The position numbers and the translations under genes are program-made. A stretch of DNA of 64,000 nucleotides from Neoechinorhynchus agilis (lineage: Eukaryota; Acanthocephala). The first letter of the stretch is position 1. Every line of letters starts with the position of its first letter. This document shows, one piece after another, positions 11,106-22,676 of the stretch. The notes under the pieces are model-generated. The model ran no database searches. It saw only the letters and a program-made list of their open reading frames with translations, and had not been told where the DNA came from. Where the stretch lies: contig CM121341.1 in the NCBI GenBank assembly GCA_051530055.1, forward strand, positions 10,230,001 through 10,294,000, read 5' to 3'.

Positions 11106-11519
11106 CTAAGAAAATGTGATGTGCGCAGCTTATACAAAATGAATGTGGCTATTTATTTTGGAGTGCATTACGAGTCCGATCGGGTAGGAATATCAAATCG
11201 GATTTAAATGTGTGTCCGAGTGAGAATCGGCGGCTATTGGTATAGGAAACTTCGCAAGGTTGTCCCTTCCCTTCGGTTCATCCCAATCCGATATCCGAGA
11301 AGATTGGAAAGAATGGAAAAAGGAGCAGAGGTAGAGGGAGGTGCGAGGTTGAGGGAGGATTAAACGAATCGGGATTGCGAATGTTGTGCTCATGTGAAAA
11401 GGGGAACAAAATGAGGTAAAAATTGTGGTGGTAGGGTTGATAGGAGTTTTGATTTTTTGTTGTACATTTTAAAAATGCATTTGGTGAGCGGGGAAAAATC
11501 AACTGTGCAAATTTTTGAG

Positions 11520-12795
11520 CAAGCCTCAAAAGCGGTGTAGTTTGGTTCATCAGGTGAAATAGGCACCTGGTAATACGCCTCGTGAAGATCAATTTGACTG
11601 AAATGCCGGTTAGCTGCAATTCTGTTGACCGTTTGATCGATTTTTGGAAGCGGGTACGCATTGAAGAATTTGAATCGGTTTATTGTTTGGGAGAAATCAA
11701 CCACGAGTCTATTCTTTCCACAGCCTTTTCTGACAACGAGTACTTGAGCATGCCATGACGAATTCGCGCTTTCTATTATCTCTTGTTTAAGCATTCGTTG
11801 GATTTCAGAGCGAATTAATTGTTCGTCGAATTGACAATGGGCTCTGGATTTTGTATCGATTGGCGTACATTTGCTGCTTAGATTGGCGAAGAGCGATGGA
11901 ACATATCTAGGACCATTGATGGCTGATACTCGTATTTCCGGGGGTTTTTCGTTTCCTTTCATGAAAATTCGGAATTCCTTGTGTAATGTCAGAAATGGGA
12001 GTCCGAGGATAATGTCAGCGCAAAGATCAGGCAGCACAAAAAGTTCTACTTTTTCGTAGCCTTCCTTTCCATGCAGAAGATCGACTTCGCATCTGCCGGT
12101 GATTTGATTTGCTTTGTTTACTGTTGCCAAAGTGACAGTGAGCCGGGTAACTTCGATTCTAGCGTTGATACTTCTAGCGGCCGATTCGTCGATAAAGTTC
12201 AAAGAGCTCCCGGTATCCAATAGCGCAGAAAGCTCTTTTCTTTTGACTTTAATAAGTATTGTGAGCGGATTATCACTTGGACGAGAGGCTGGTAAAAGTA
12301 CAGAGGAAAGGCTGGTTTTCTTGTCTCTTTTAGAGCGGCATCTTTTCGAGAAATGGCCAGTCTTGCCACAATTGAAACATTCGATTCCATTCGTTGGACA
12401 TAAACTGCGAGGGTGTCTCATCCTTCCGCAAAAATAACAGTTGTTTTCTCTTCGGGATTGGAATCGATTCTGAATTTTATCTTTAGATGCGGCACTACAT
12501 GTCTCAGAATAAGGATTGTACTTTTCTCGACGATGACCAGAATCGTCATCTTCAAAATCAACACTTCTTAAAGTTTCGATTATCGCAGAGTTATCGAAAA
12601 GCGCTATACTATCAGATGCGTACAGCATACTCTTTGCTGTTTCAATAGCTTTTTCTAAGTATAGTTCGCAGCTTTCCAATCAGCGCTGTCGAATCGTAGT
12701 CGATTTTAGCCCGGCAATAAACGCATCGCGAATAAATTGGGTCTTAGCTTCCTCGGCGCTAACTGCTTTGAATGAACATTCGAAAGCCATTGTTC
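11520..12795 (-). mobile_element. Ty3/Gypsy-like LTR retrotransposon fossil, gag-pro-RT part
   Basis: On the minus strand the order is a gag-like C-terminal region, two CCHC zinc knuckles (around 12,340-12,440), an aspartic protease with an LLDTGSS active-site box (about 12,210), and the N-terminal half of a Gypsy-type reverse transcriptase (the RLVVDFS and YPLPKIDQ region, about 11,570-11,700). No LTRs, RNase H or integrase are visible, so only an internal section remains. It is broken and incomplete; I count at least two or three breaks including both ends. It lies between LINE-A and LINE-B debris and has no counterpart in the right arm. It either came in after the duplication or was lost there. 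Confidence 0.85.
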
Positions 12796-12807
12796 GTAGG
12801 GTGAAGA

Positions 12808-13200
12808 CATACCCACATCCCACCCCGAGTTTCAAATTGGCATCCTACGAGTCACCTCCCAACGAATTTTGGGTCTCCAATTTTAGTCAAATTTGAAATG
12901 GGATTTGCCCATCGCTCTCTCCCTGAAGCTTAACACCTTTAAAATTGATCTCCTCAGACGCTTCCGGCATTTAGGAATCCCTTAACCCGATGTCTACAAA
13001 TTTTACTTCAGCTTTATTTTACCCTCCCTCAACTACGGTTATCTCGTCTTTTGCAACCTTTCCAAATCTCAAATCCGTCTGTTAAAAAGATAACAATCAG
13101 CCTACGATCGAGTTTGATGCATTGCTGACCACATTTTTGGGTTTGCAGTATGTTTATTCACAGTATAATTCTGCTCCATATTCATAGGAAAAAAAATTCA
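12808..13200 (+). mobile_element. LINE-B (Jockey/CR1-like) ORF2 3' fragment
   Basis: Plus-strand translation gives LLRRFRHLGIP ... FYFSFILPSLNYGYLVFCNL, the pattern that follows the reverse transcriptase thumb in Jockey/CR1-like LINEs (RFLG..S...Y..ILP.L.Y). The same sequence appears inverted and twice in tandem at 18,320-19,275. No reverse transcriptase core is present here. Confidence 0.7.
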
Positions 13201-13219
13201 TCTCTCTCAGTTTACGAGC

Positions 13220-13376
<157 letters not shown>

Positions 13377-13436
13377 CGATAGTCAAGCGTCGCTCTCGCT
13401 CTAATGATATCGATTAAGCTCCTCGTAAGCGTTTCG

Positions 13437-13973
13437 TGGTACATCCTCAGATTTGCTTCCTCAGGCTACCATTGTATTAGAAATTGTGCTAATTCCGAAA
13501 CACCGCGCAGAATTCAAAAACAATTGTTTTGAATTTCAGCGACATTGGCTACTATATCGGCGTTTATATCGTATCGAATGAACGAAATTCTCTAGTTATA
13601 TTCGTGCGTAATACTTCTTTCGAAAAAGTACATAAATTCAATCACTTCTCAACGATTAATACTGTGGACAGTCTTCTACTACCACGACCACATCTAGTTA
13701 TATTCTTGCACATAGGTTCAAAATATCATGAGCAATCATAGTTCTTACACAATATAATATTAAATTGATTGTAGTCCACTTCTATCCTGTCTACATTTCA
13801 CTTAGGAGCCTCGTATACAAAGTATATATTGAAACTAATTTTGCCAAACCTTTAAGTTCTCGGGCAAAATTATTGTTTAGTTTCGGCTATATCGATCCGC
13901 TGTCAAATAATTTAAGCTGAAGCACCCTGTGATCAAATTAATGATGACGAAGCGTTAATGAATATAAAAATGC
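13437..13973. other. Unique spacer between LINE-B and the palindrome, left side only
   Basis: This ~540 bp has no equivalent on the right, where the palindrome arm passes directly into LINE-B at 18,320. No gene is recognised. A 70-codon frame at 13,529-13,741 has no recognisable motif. Confidence 0.5.
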
Positions 13974-14354
13974 ACTGACAATTGCAGCTCGAAAAATTCT
14001 ATTTGTGCTTAGTCGAGAAATTAACCAATGTGAGACATTTTCCCGTAATTATTTATCTATTTTGTTTATTCACAACATCAAAGTTATACGTACGAATCAC
14101 AAGTTTTTCTTTCTTCGAATAGAGAAGTATTTATCCGCCTACCTGTTTCTTCGCTAAAAGACATAAAGTCTTCACTCAATTTAAAGCGTTGTTGCTTAAA
14201 CTACTTACGTTGCAAAATATAGTAATCTTCACATTGTTCATCATGTTTTAGAGTAAAAGGAGCTTTTTATACCTTCCATTTTTTGATGCTTGGTACGAAC
14301 CTTTTAAAATTTACTACTGATAATATTTGTTCTTGATTGAATCGTTTATCAACA

Positions 14355-14486
14355 TCCGAGAGGGATCATTAAATAAGAATAAGTGTGCTGGGTTAAGCAG
14401 ACACACTTAAAAAACTTTCAAGCAATTGATAAATGGCTAATTGTATGAGTCGAAATATACATTATTCTTTAATGGTCCCTCTCGGT
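14355..14486. mobile_element. Hairpin MITE in the palindrome, left arm
   Basis: Bounded by CCGAGAGGGATCATTAA and its inverse TTAATGGTCCCTCTCGG, with an internal TCGAAATATACATT block shared with the elements at 49,191 and 50,353. The length is ~130 bp. It lies downstream of the arm's gene, and its mirror copy is at 17,811-17,941. Confidence 0.7.
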
Positions 14487-14960
14487 TATTGACAATGGAC
14501 ACAAATAGCGACATATCTAACAACCCGAACGCAATCCCCAATAAGATAATATTTGTGTCAATTTTGAATTATTCGAAGGTAAGTGAATCTAAAATTTTAA
14601 TGAATTGAGGCATGAATCACTTTAATTGCTTTAATATTTTATCCATTTTTAAAATACAATACGCGTGTAGAAGCGAATTCTGGTTTATGGGATCTTGCAA
14701 TGTCAATTTTCGTTATTTTTTAAGTATGTTTTAAATTTTGAATGTCGTTGTATATCAAAATCCTCATTGTGCCCAATGTTTTCAAATTGCACCGAATTTA
14801 GTTAGCAAATGAAAATAATATTCAACCTCCAAATGCTATTCTCACGACCCTATGACCAAGTACAAGTGAAGAATGAAGTTTTGATTTTTATTTTACAAGC
14901 ATTTATACATTTATGTTAGCGCAGATAATATCTGTTTGACTTTACAAATTAGCAACTTAA

Positions 14961-15940
14961 TCAGCGTCTAGTCTTTCTAATCGCGAGTAGTATATGGCAG
15001 TATAAAATGGTGGGATCTCGATGCAGTTCGAACATCCCAAAAAACTTCTCGAGGCTCAATCTTAAGTCTAGAATAGACATTTTAAATTTTTCTAGTTTAG
15101 AAATGAAATACCTACTTTTAACGCCACCATGTTCGCAGCCAATCTTTTGAGCCTTTTCGAATTGCAATTTTGCTAATTCGTCATATCTATTTCCAAGCAC
15201 ACAGTCCGTCAGTTCCTCATACTGAATATTATGTGCTTTATATTGAGATAGTCGATCACAATCAATTGGAAAGCGTTCTCTGTTCTTAAATCGTTGTTGA
15301 CTGACTACAGCCACCATCATATGTCTATTAAGGGAAATAGATTGTCGTAAGCTTGGAGATACATTTAAAATAATATATACGTTAGTCAAATACCAAACGC
15401 GTAATACAAGCATTTGACACAATCAATTAAAATTACTTACAAAATATATTTTCCGTGGCTTGCCAACCACTCAGTGCCAATGAAGGTCGGGTGATCCTTG
15501 TCAGTTTCATCCAGAAGTTTCCTAAAAGAATCAGACCCTCAAAAGTGTTACTTTAATCCGACAAGTGCAAACCTAATAATGTCAAGCGCGTGCTCTAATT
15601 GTTCGGTATCGAATGTCTGAAAAGACTTTAAAGCGTAGAGGCACGCAGCTTCCATAAGATCAAGAAATCGCTGCTTTTTGTTTTCCTTATTCATTTCACC
15701 TCGTTTTTCAAGGATATCTGCGTATATCGCGAGCAAATGGTCCTGAGAAAGTTTATGAACGCTGTCTCGATTTACTCGATAAATTGGAGTAACTAGGGAC
15801 GGTCGATAACTTGGTTGAAACTGAAGCCTCCACTTGGTTACATGTTTGAAGGCATCGAACTGAGACTCAGAGTCACTAGAAGAGTCGCTTTTGTATTCAT
15901 AAAAATGCCTTTTTGATCGCTTGATCGGTGGTGATGTCAT
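14961..15940 (-). CDS. Unrecognised 270-residue protein, palindrome left copy
   Basis: Mirror image of the gene at 16,357-17,336, with exons at 15,573-15,940, 15,441-15,521 and 14,961-15,324 and the same two introns. The protein starts TSPPIKRSKRHFYEYKSDSS and has an N-terminal basic stretch followed by a Ser/Asp-rich acidic patch. The rest is predicted mostly helical: a DLMEAACLYALKSFQTFD segment, a KKLLDE-type join across intron 1, and a charged C-terminus ending AIRKTRR. I recognise no family; a faint likeness to the AFF-type helical homology domain is too weak to use. Both copies code for the same protein, which means very recent duplication or ongoing gene conversion. The basic and acidic N-terminus suggests a nuclear protein (inference). 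Confidence 0.72.
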
Positions 15941-16111
15941 CTTTCTAAAATCGAATAATCAAACACAATGTACTTGCTATATATCGTGCGACTGCAAATG
16001 AACTATATGTAGCAAATTCTCATGTTAATGACTCTCACTCTGATTGGTCAATATAATTGCATTACTATCTTTTTAAAGTTACCGCTTTTGATCTCGAATT
16101 ACATAATAACT

Positions 16112-16185
16112 TTAAAAAATTGACATATGATCAATCCTTCGTACCGCCAAAGTAATCAAAGCAATCGATTAAATTCTATCACTTA
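16112..16185. other. Palindrome spacer
   Basis: This ~74 bp of AT-rich, non-palindromic sequence separates the arms, which meet on either side in AAGTTATTATGTAATTCGAG and its complement. It contains no repeat or coding signal. Confidence 0.85.
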
Positions 16186-16356
16186 AGTTATTATGTAATT
16201 CGAGATCAAAAGCGGTAACTTTAAAAAGATAGTAATGCAATTATATTGACCAATCAGAGTGAGAGTCATTAACATGAGAATTTGCTACATATAGTTCATT
16301 TGCAGTCGCACGATATATAGCAAGTACATTGTGTTCGATTATTCGATTTTAGAAAG

Positions 16357-17336
16357 ATGACATCACCACCGATCAAGCGATCAAAAAGGCATTTTTATGA
16401 ATACAAAAGCGACTCTTCTAGCGACTCTGAGTCTCAGTTCGATGCCTTCAAACATGTAACCAAGTGGAGGCTTCAGTTTCAACCAAGTTATCGACCGTCC
16501 CTAGTTACTCCAATTTATCGAGTAAATCGAGACAGCGTTCATAAACTTTCTCAGGACCATTTGCTCGCGATATACGCAGATATCCTTGAAAAACGAGGTG
16601 AAATGAATAAGGAAAACAAAAAGCAGCGATTTCTTGATCTTATGGAAGCTGCGTGCCTCTACGCTTTAAAGTCTTTTCAGACATTCGATACCGAACAATT
16701 AGAGCACGCGCTTGACATTATTAGGTTTGCACTTGTCGGATTAAAGTAACACTTTTGAGGGTCTGATTCTTTTAGGAAACTTCTGGATGAAACTGACAAG
16801 GATCACCCGACCTTCATTGGCACTGAGTGGTTGGCAAGCCACGGAAAATATATTTTGTAAGTAATTTTAATTGATTGTGTCAAATGCTTGTATTACGCGT
16901 TTGGTATTTGACTAACGTATATATTATTTTAAATGTATCTCCAAGCTTACGACAATCTATTTCCCTTAATAGACATATGATGGTGGCTGTAGTCAGTCAA
17001 CAACGATTTAAGAACAGAGAACGCTTTCCAATTGATTGTGATCGACTATCTCAATATAAAGCACATAATATTCAGTATGAGGAACTGACGGACTGTGTGC
17101 TTGGAAATAGATATGACGAATTAGCAAAATTGCAATTCGAAAAGGCTCAAAAGATTGGCTGCGAACATGGTGGCGTTAAAAGTAGGTATTTCATTTCTAA
17201 ACTAGAAAAATTTAAAATGTCTATTCTAGACTTAAGATTGAGCCTCGAGAAGTTTTTTGGGATGTTCGAACTGCATCGAGATCCCACCATTTTATACTGC
17301 CATATACTACTCGCGATTAGAAAGACTAGACGCTGA
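16357..17336 (+). CDS. Unrecognised 270-residue protein, palindrome right copy
   Basis: Three exons fit one frame: 16,357-16,724, intron 16,725-16,775 (51 bp, GTTTGC..TTTTAG), 16,776-16,856, intron 16,857-16,972 (116 bp, GTAAGT..TAATAG), 16,973-17,336. The spliced length is 813 nt, exactly 271 codons with the stop. The start is the first ATG in the frame, at the head of the basic TSPPIKRSKRH segment. Composition: Ser/Asp-rich residues 18-27, then helical segments. The two start codons lie about 416 bp apart and diverge from the palindrome centre, so both genes probably share one bidirectional promoter region formed by the spacer and inner arms. No known domain is recognised. Confidence 0.75.
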
Positions 17337-17810
17337 TTAAGTTGCTAATTTGTAAAGTCAAACAGATATTATCTGCGCTAACATAAATGTATAAATGCTT
17401 GTAAAATAAAAATGCAAAACTTCATTCTTCACTTGTACTTGGTCATAGGGTCGTGAGAATAGCATTTGGAGGTTGAATATTATTTTCATTTGCTAACTAA
17501 ATTCGGTGCAATTTGAAAACATTGGGCACAATGAGGATTTTGATATACAACGACATTCAAAATTTAAAACATACTTAGAAAAATAACGAAAATTGACATT
17601 GCAAGATCCCATAAACCAGAATTCGCTTCTACACGCGTATTGTATTTTAAAAATGGATAAAATATTAAAGCAATTAAAGTGATTCATGCCTCAATTCATT
17701 AAAATTTTAGATTCACTTACCTTCGAATAATTCAAAATTGACACAAATATTATCTTATTGGGGATTGCGTTCGGGTTGTTAGATATGTCGCTATTTGTGT
17801 CCATTGTCAA

Positions 17811-17941
17811 TAACCGAGAGGGACCATTAAAGAATAATGTATATTTCGACTCATACAATTAGCCATTTATCAATTGCTTGAAAGTTTTTTAAGTGTGTCT
17901 GCTTAACCACACTTATTCTTGTTAATGATCCCTCTCGGATG
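17811..17941. mobile_element. Hairpin MITE in the palindrome, right arm
   Basis: Mirror of the element at 14,355-14,486, with the same CCGAGAGGGA terminal motif. The arms differ slightly here (a CCACACTT versus CTGGGTTA region), one of the few places where the palindrome is imperfect. Confidence 0.7.
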
Positions 17942-18319
17942 TTGATAAACGATTCAATCAAGAACAAATATTATCAGTAGTAAATTTTAAAAGGTTCGTA
18001 CCAAGCATCAAAAAATGGAAGGTATAAAAAGCTCCTTTTACTCTAAAACATGATGAACAATGTGAAGATTACTATATTTTGCAACGTAAGTAGTTTAAGC
18101 AACAACGCTTTAAATTGAGTGAAGACTTTATGTCTTTTAGCGAAGAAACAGGTAGGCGGATAAATACTTCTCTATTCGAAGAAAGAAAAACTTGTGATTC
18201 GTACGTATAACTTTGATGTTGTGAATAAACAAAATAGATAAATAATTACGGGAAAATGTCTCACATTGGTTAATTTCTCGACTAAGCACAAATAGAATTT
18301 TTCGAGCTGCAATTGTCAG

Positions 18320-19275
18320 TACGAAACGCTTACGCGGAGCTTAATCGATATCATTAGAGCGAGAGCGACGCTTTTCGATTATCGCTGTTGCTCGTAAACT
18401 GAGAAAGATGAATTATTTTTTCCTATGAATATGGAGCAGAATTATACTGTGAGTAAACATACTGCAAACCCAAAAATGTGGTCAGCAATGCATCAAACTC
18501 GATCGTAGGCTGATTGTTATCTTTTTAACAGACGGATTTGAGATTTGGAAAGGTTGCAAAAGACGGGATAACCGTAGTTGAGGGAGAGTAAAATAAAGCT
18601 GAAGTAAAATTTGTAGACATCGGGTTAAGGGATTCCTAAATGCCGGAAGCGTCTGAGGAGATCAATTTTAAAGGTGTTAAGCTTCAGGGAGAGAGCGATG
18701 GGCAAGTCCCATTTCGAATTTGACTAAAATTGGAGACCCAAAATTCATTGGGAGGTGACTCGTAGGATGCCAATTAGAAACTCGGGGTGGGATGTGGTAC
18801 GAAACGCTTACGCGGAGCTTAATCGATATCATTAGAGCGAGAGCGACGCTTTTCGATTATCGCTGTTGCTCGTAAACTGAGAAAGATGAATTATTTTTTC
18901 CTATGAATATGGAGCAGAATTATACTGTGAGTAAACATACTGCAAACCCAAAAATGTGGTCAGCAATGCATCAAACTCGATCGTAGGCTGATTGTTATCT
19001 TTTTAACAGACGGATTTGAGATTTGGAAAGGTTGCAAAAGACGGGATAACCGTAGTTGAGGGAGAGTAAAATAAAGCTGAAGTAAAATTTGTAGACATCG
19101 GGTTAAGGGATTCCTAAATGCCGGAAGCGTCTGAGGAGATCAATTTTAAAGGTGTTAAGCTTCAGGGAGAGAGCGATGGGCAAGTCCCATTTCGAATTTG
19201 ACTAAAATTGGAGACCCAAAATTCATTGGGAGGTGACTCGTAGGATGCCAATTAGAAACTCGGGGTGGGATGTGG
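18320..19275 (-). repeat. LINE-B 3' segment in two tandem copies, period 478 bp
   Basis: Units 18,320-18,797 and 18,798-19,275 are virtually identical; the second starts again at TACGAAACGCTTACGCGG. On the minus strand they carry the ILPSLNYGYLVF-like ORF2 segment also found at 12,808-13,200 (plus). They therefore extend the inverted symmetry beyond the palindrome. Confidence 0.9.
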
Positions 19276-20100
19276 GGTAGCGGGAGAATGAGGGGATCAT
19301 TTCGAACAATTTTGAGAAATTCAGATGGAGTTTGTCATTTCGTTGGAGGTTAAGAAAAGGGAGAGATGGGGTGGTGAATGGGTGATGGGGGTGATATTGT
19401 CGGCATATAAGAAAGGTTTAGAGTGATAGGAGGGAGGTTTGAGGTCGTTTAGGAAAATACTATAGGGAAGTGGTGATAGCACAGCAACTTGAGGTACGTC
19501 TTTGGTGAGAGATAGGCTGATAGAATAGGTGGAAAGGCAGTGGATGTATTGTTTGCGATTGTGAGGATAAGATTCGAGCCAGCGGATCGACCACAAGTTG
19601 AGACCATAATTGGAGCAGACCGGGAGAAGGAGTGAATGGTCTACTGAGTTGAAAGCTTTAGATAAATCAATGAATGAGACGGGTGACGTTGGAGGGATTA
19701 TTGTCTAGGTTACGCAATAGCGTGTCATAAATGCAAAGTAGGGCATCAGTTGCAGAAAATTTGGGCGGGAAGCCGAATTTCAGGACCGTTAACATGTCGT
19801 TGAGTAGTGGAAGAAGGCGAGTTTTGAAACGTTTTTATATAACTTTAGGAAGAGCAAACATAATGGATATGGGGTGGAATTATTCGGAGGAAATCGGATG
19901 TCCATTTTGCGAAAGAACAATAATAACTTTAGCAGTTTTACTGCATGGAGGTTGACGCCATATAAAAAGCTGTTGTTTATAATGTGGGTAAAATATCGAT
20001 GGGTTTGGGGATGATGTAGCGAAGAGCCCAGTTTGGGATTTCGGATTGAGAGGACGAATTTTTGGGTAATTTCTTGAGAGACTGTAATACTTCATATGAC
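19276..20100 (-). mobile_element. LINE-B (Jockey/CR1-like) ORF2 reverse transcriptase region
   Basis: In reverse complement the frames carry the classic LINE reverse transcriptase order: FGFPPKFSATDALL, FIDLSKAFNS-like residues across a frame change, WSIRWLESYPHNRKQYI, SLTKDVPQVAVLSPLPYSIF (degenerate GVPQGSVLSP) and FLYADNITPI (degenerate YADD). The active-site Asp pair is changed to Asp-Asn and the frame is broken in several places, so it is inactive. It continues into the tandem 3' segment at 18,320-19,275. Confidence 0.85.
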
Positions 20101-20999
20101 GAAACTAAGGGGAGTATCGGCGAGTTTACAAAAGTTTCAGGTGTGGGTGCGAAAGATTGTGCGGTGATTGATGTTGAGCAGTTATTGTAAATTGAGTCAG
20201 GACCGAGGTTCTGATTAATGGAACTCTAGAACCTGTTTTAATTCAGTGGAGGTCAAATTAGGGAAGGGAGCCGGGTTGCGTAGACAATAAGAGTCCCTGA
20301 CGGCCCGCCACCATGTTGAATTGCCATCCGAACGAATTTTTGAGGAAAGTTTTTACGGGTGATAAGTATTTTGTTAGATTAAGCTATTTGTGACCGGGTG
20401 GAAAATATCAATCTTAAAAGTAAGTACAGCCGAGAATATAACTGCAAGTCAAGCTCGTTTAGAAATAGATATAGAGATAGCATAAGACGTATTTTGAACT
20501 GGCATATTCTGTTACTTGCTGACGGCATGATATGTATGGTACTTGTCGGAATACTCGTAAATTCGGGAATGTTTCTTTGTTGTTTTAAATATTATTTCAG
20601 CGATTACAATGAAACGATTTGTGGAATTTTTGAACAGTGCTGCTGAAGCACTCAACAGGGAGGTAGCAATCAAATAAAATGAACCGAGCAATGTCTTTAA
20701 GACGAGAGAATATGTGCAATATCTCCTACATCAGGCAAATTAAAGCCAATATTTTGTTTTAACGAGCTGATGCTTCTCGTTTGATCGAAGAATAACCGCG
20801 TTGTTGTTTAAACTATCATGCGAACAATAATTTGTTATTAGTAGTGGTTTAGCTTCACCGATTCCGGAAACTTTCACATCTTTAGTATTTGATTAAGAAC
20901 GTACCAGTAAATAAATTACAAATAGCAAAGCATTAAGGGCAAACTTTTATTTGGATTAACCCACTTTAACCCGTTTGCATCTTTTCTTGATAAAGTCAA

Positions 21000-22250
21000 C
21001 TACCCCTTCGTAACAAACCTTGCTTTGTTCCGCAATGATCGCTCGCACGAATTTTTCGTTATTATCAATCTTGATATCAGTCGCTGACGAATTGAAATCG
21101 GTTGTGGCCTTCGCGTACGTTTGTGTGGAGCATGGTGGATATTAGTCGTATCGAATAGAGCTAAGCTACTATTGATGGACGCCAATAGCGAATCGAAGTG
21201 GTTAGTTAACCGCTTTTCGAGATTTTGTAAGTCGACCATTTACAAAATTTTGGCGTTAAATTGCTCCATCATTCGATCCAAATTGTCTCGTTGGACATCC
21301 GAAGATCTTGTAACAGCTATACTTGTTGATACGAACGGTATCGGCGTCTGCACGTGATGAGATTGATTCGAAGGAGTCGTATTTATGCACTTTTCCCATG
21401 CCGTGCCAACGTTGAATGCAGCTACTTGCTTCTGTTAAGCCCAGAAAAAGTACTTCTTAAATTCACCATATGATTTGGCGAACGCGTAGTGACCGATTTG
21501 ACTGCAATTAGCACATCTCCGGGGACTTTTCGGACAAATGTCTGCGGTATGCTCCAATGCATAGAATGGGCACCGGATTTGCTTATTAGGCCATTTCTGC
21601 GTCCAGTGGCCCCATTGTTGACATTTGTTACATCGCGGATAATGAAAATCATCGAAATGATATGTATTGCCTGGAAAAAACAACTTTTACTGGTGAGATC
21701 ATCTCTGATGTGGGCAGAGAAGCCTTTACTACGGCCCGTGGAATCGGGGCGTTCGTTTTGCTTGACTTCAGAAAAAAATAATATTTGAAAGTTGAAATTG
21801 TTTTCGAACTCCTTACGATCAGCTGTATCGACATGAGGAGACAATCTTGAGACAATGAACGTCGAATCATGGTTTCCGATCGATAGGGAGATTCCTGTCA
21901 TGTCGCAGTTCTTGACGACGAACTCCTTAAACTGCTCAAGATGATTTTTTGTAGACAAAGTGTATTTTAAGCTTTCCGCCGCAGTATGAAATCGACCGAA
22001 CTCGCTCACGATCGTCTTTGATTGTTTTTAGCCATGGCGATAGCACTCGTGAGTGCAAGCTTTCTCGTGGCAGAATGGGGTTTGAATCTATGAAGGCCAC
22101 ATGCGGCCATCTTTTGGTAGGATGATCGATGTAGCAGCAATCGCCATTTGAATTGGGTTGTATCTTGTCCGATGAGACAGGAGTCGGATCGGAACAATAA
22201 GGTTGAGAAATGGGGGCCGTTTGCCACCCTCCGCTACAACGCAAGGTTGC
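21000..22250 (-). mobile_element. LINE ORF1-like (gag-like) region with zinc knuckles
   Basis: The minus strand encodes two overlapping frames. One contains three closely spaced cysteine-histidine knuckles (CNKCQQWGHWTQKW, CPFYALEHTADIC, CANCSQIGHYAF), the arrangement typical of Jockey-type ORF1; the other carries the upstream SLSIGNHDSTFIVSRLSPHV region. It lies upstream, on the same strand, of the LINE-B reverse transcriptase, so it is probably ORF1 of the same element with most of the intervening ORF2 lost. Frame changes and altered knuckle cysteines show decay. Confidence 0.6.
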
Positions 22251-22289
22251 AAAAACATTTTTACTTTATGAAAAAGCAACAATATATTA

Positions 22290-22510
22290 ACCATGGCATC
22301 GTTATGGGTCACTGAGCTACCGTCCTGGTGTAATAGTTCAAAGGATGCAGCGTTCCCTAGTTGAAGGGACAGACTTATGTTTTGAAGGAGTAAATTTTCC
22401 AGTCCTCGGATCGTCTCAATCTCTTGGACAATTGATTGACTGGGTTCCGTGCAGCGGCACCAAACGACCCGAGAGTCTCGACGTCAAAGGAAACGAAATA
22501 ATCACGAACA
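22290..22510 (-). mobile_element. LINE-A 3'-end fragment
   Basis: Reverse complement reads FVSFDVETLGSFGAAARNPV and a diverged copy of the 3' tail (AGCTACCGTCCTGGTGTAAT strand). It is more diverged than the copies inside the inverted arms and lies just upstream of PLPBP. Confidence 0.65.
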
Positions 22511-22676
22511 TTACCATTTACACGAAGCAAAACAACGCGAAAAAACGAAGTTACAGGACATACGAAAAGCAACAAACCGCGACAATTAAATAACTTCATT
22601 CCCAGCTTATGATTCTTTCAGGTATAAAAACAACATTAAGAGAGTTCAGGATCATAAGAATTACTAACATGTTCAA

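Larger units (their letters stand above)
13974..16111 (-). repeat. Palindrome, left arm (~2.14 kb)
   Basis: Position x in this arm pairs with about 32,297 minus x in the right arm. The two are nearly identical: both coding frames translate identically and I noticed only a handful of single-base differences, plus a small indel near 14,380/17,920. A non-palindromic spacer of about 74 bp (16,112-16,185) separates the arms. The arm holds a complete gene and a MITE. Confidence 0.95.
16186..18320 (+). repeat. Palindrome, right arm (~2.14 kb)
   Basis: Inverted copy of 13,974-16,111. It ends at 18,320, where sequence passes directly into LINE-B (TACGAAACGCTTACGCGG). Confidence 0.95.

Noticed and set aside
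14961-17336. AF4/FMR2-type homology domain in the palindrome protein
   Set aside because: The likeness is limited to helical pattern and spacing; no diagnostic residues could be aligned.
13974-18320. Palindrome as a pure assembly or library foldback
   Set aside because: Small differences between arms and different outer flanks make this less likely, though only reads can exclude it.
20398-20646. 82-codon frame and the MKRFVEFLNSAAEALNREVA string at about 20,600
   Set aside because: There is an acceptor-like TTTCAG before it, but no partner exon or family was found; it lies inside LINE-derived sequence.
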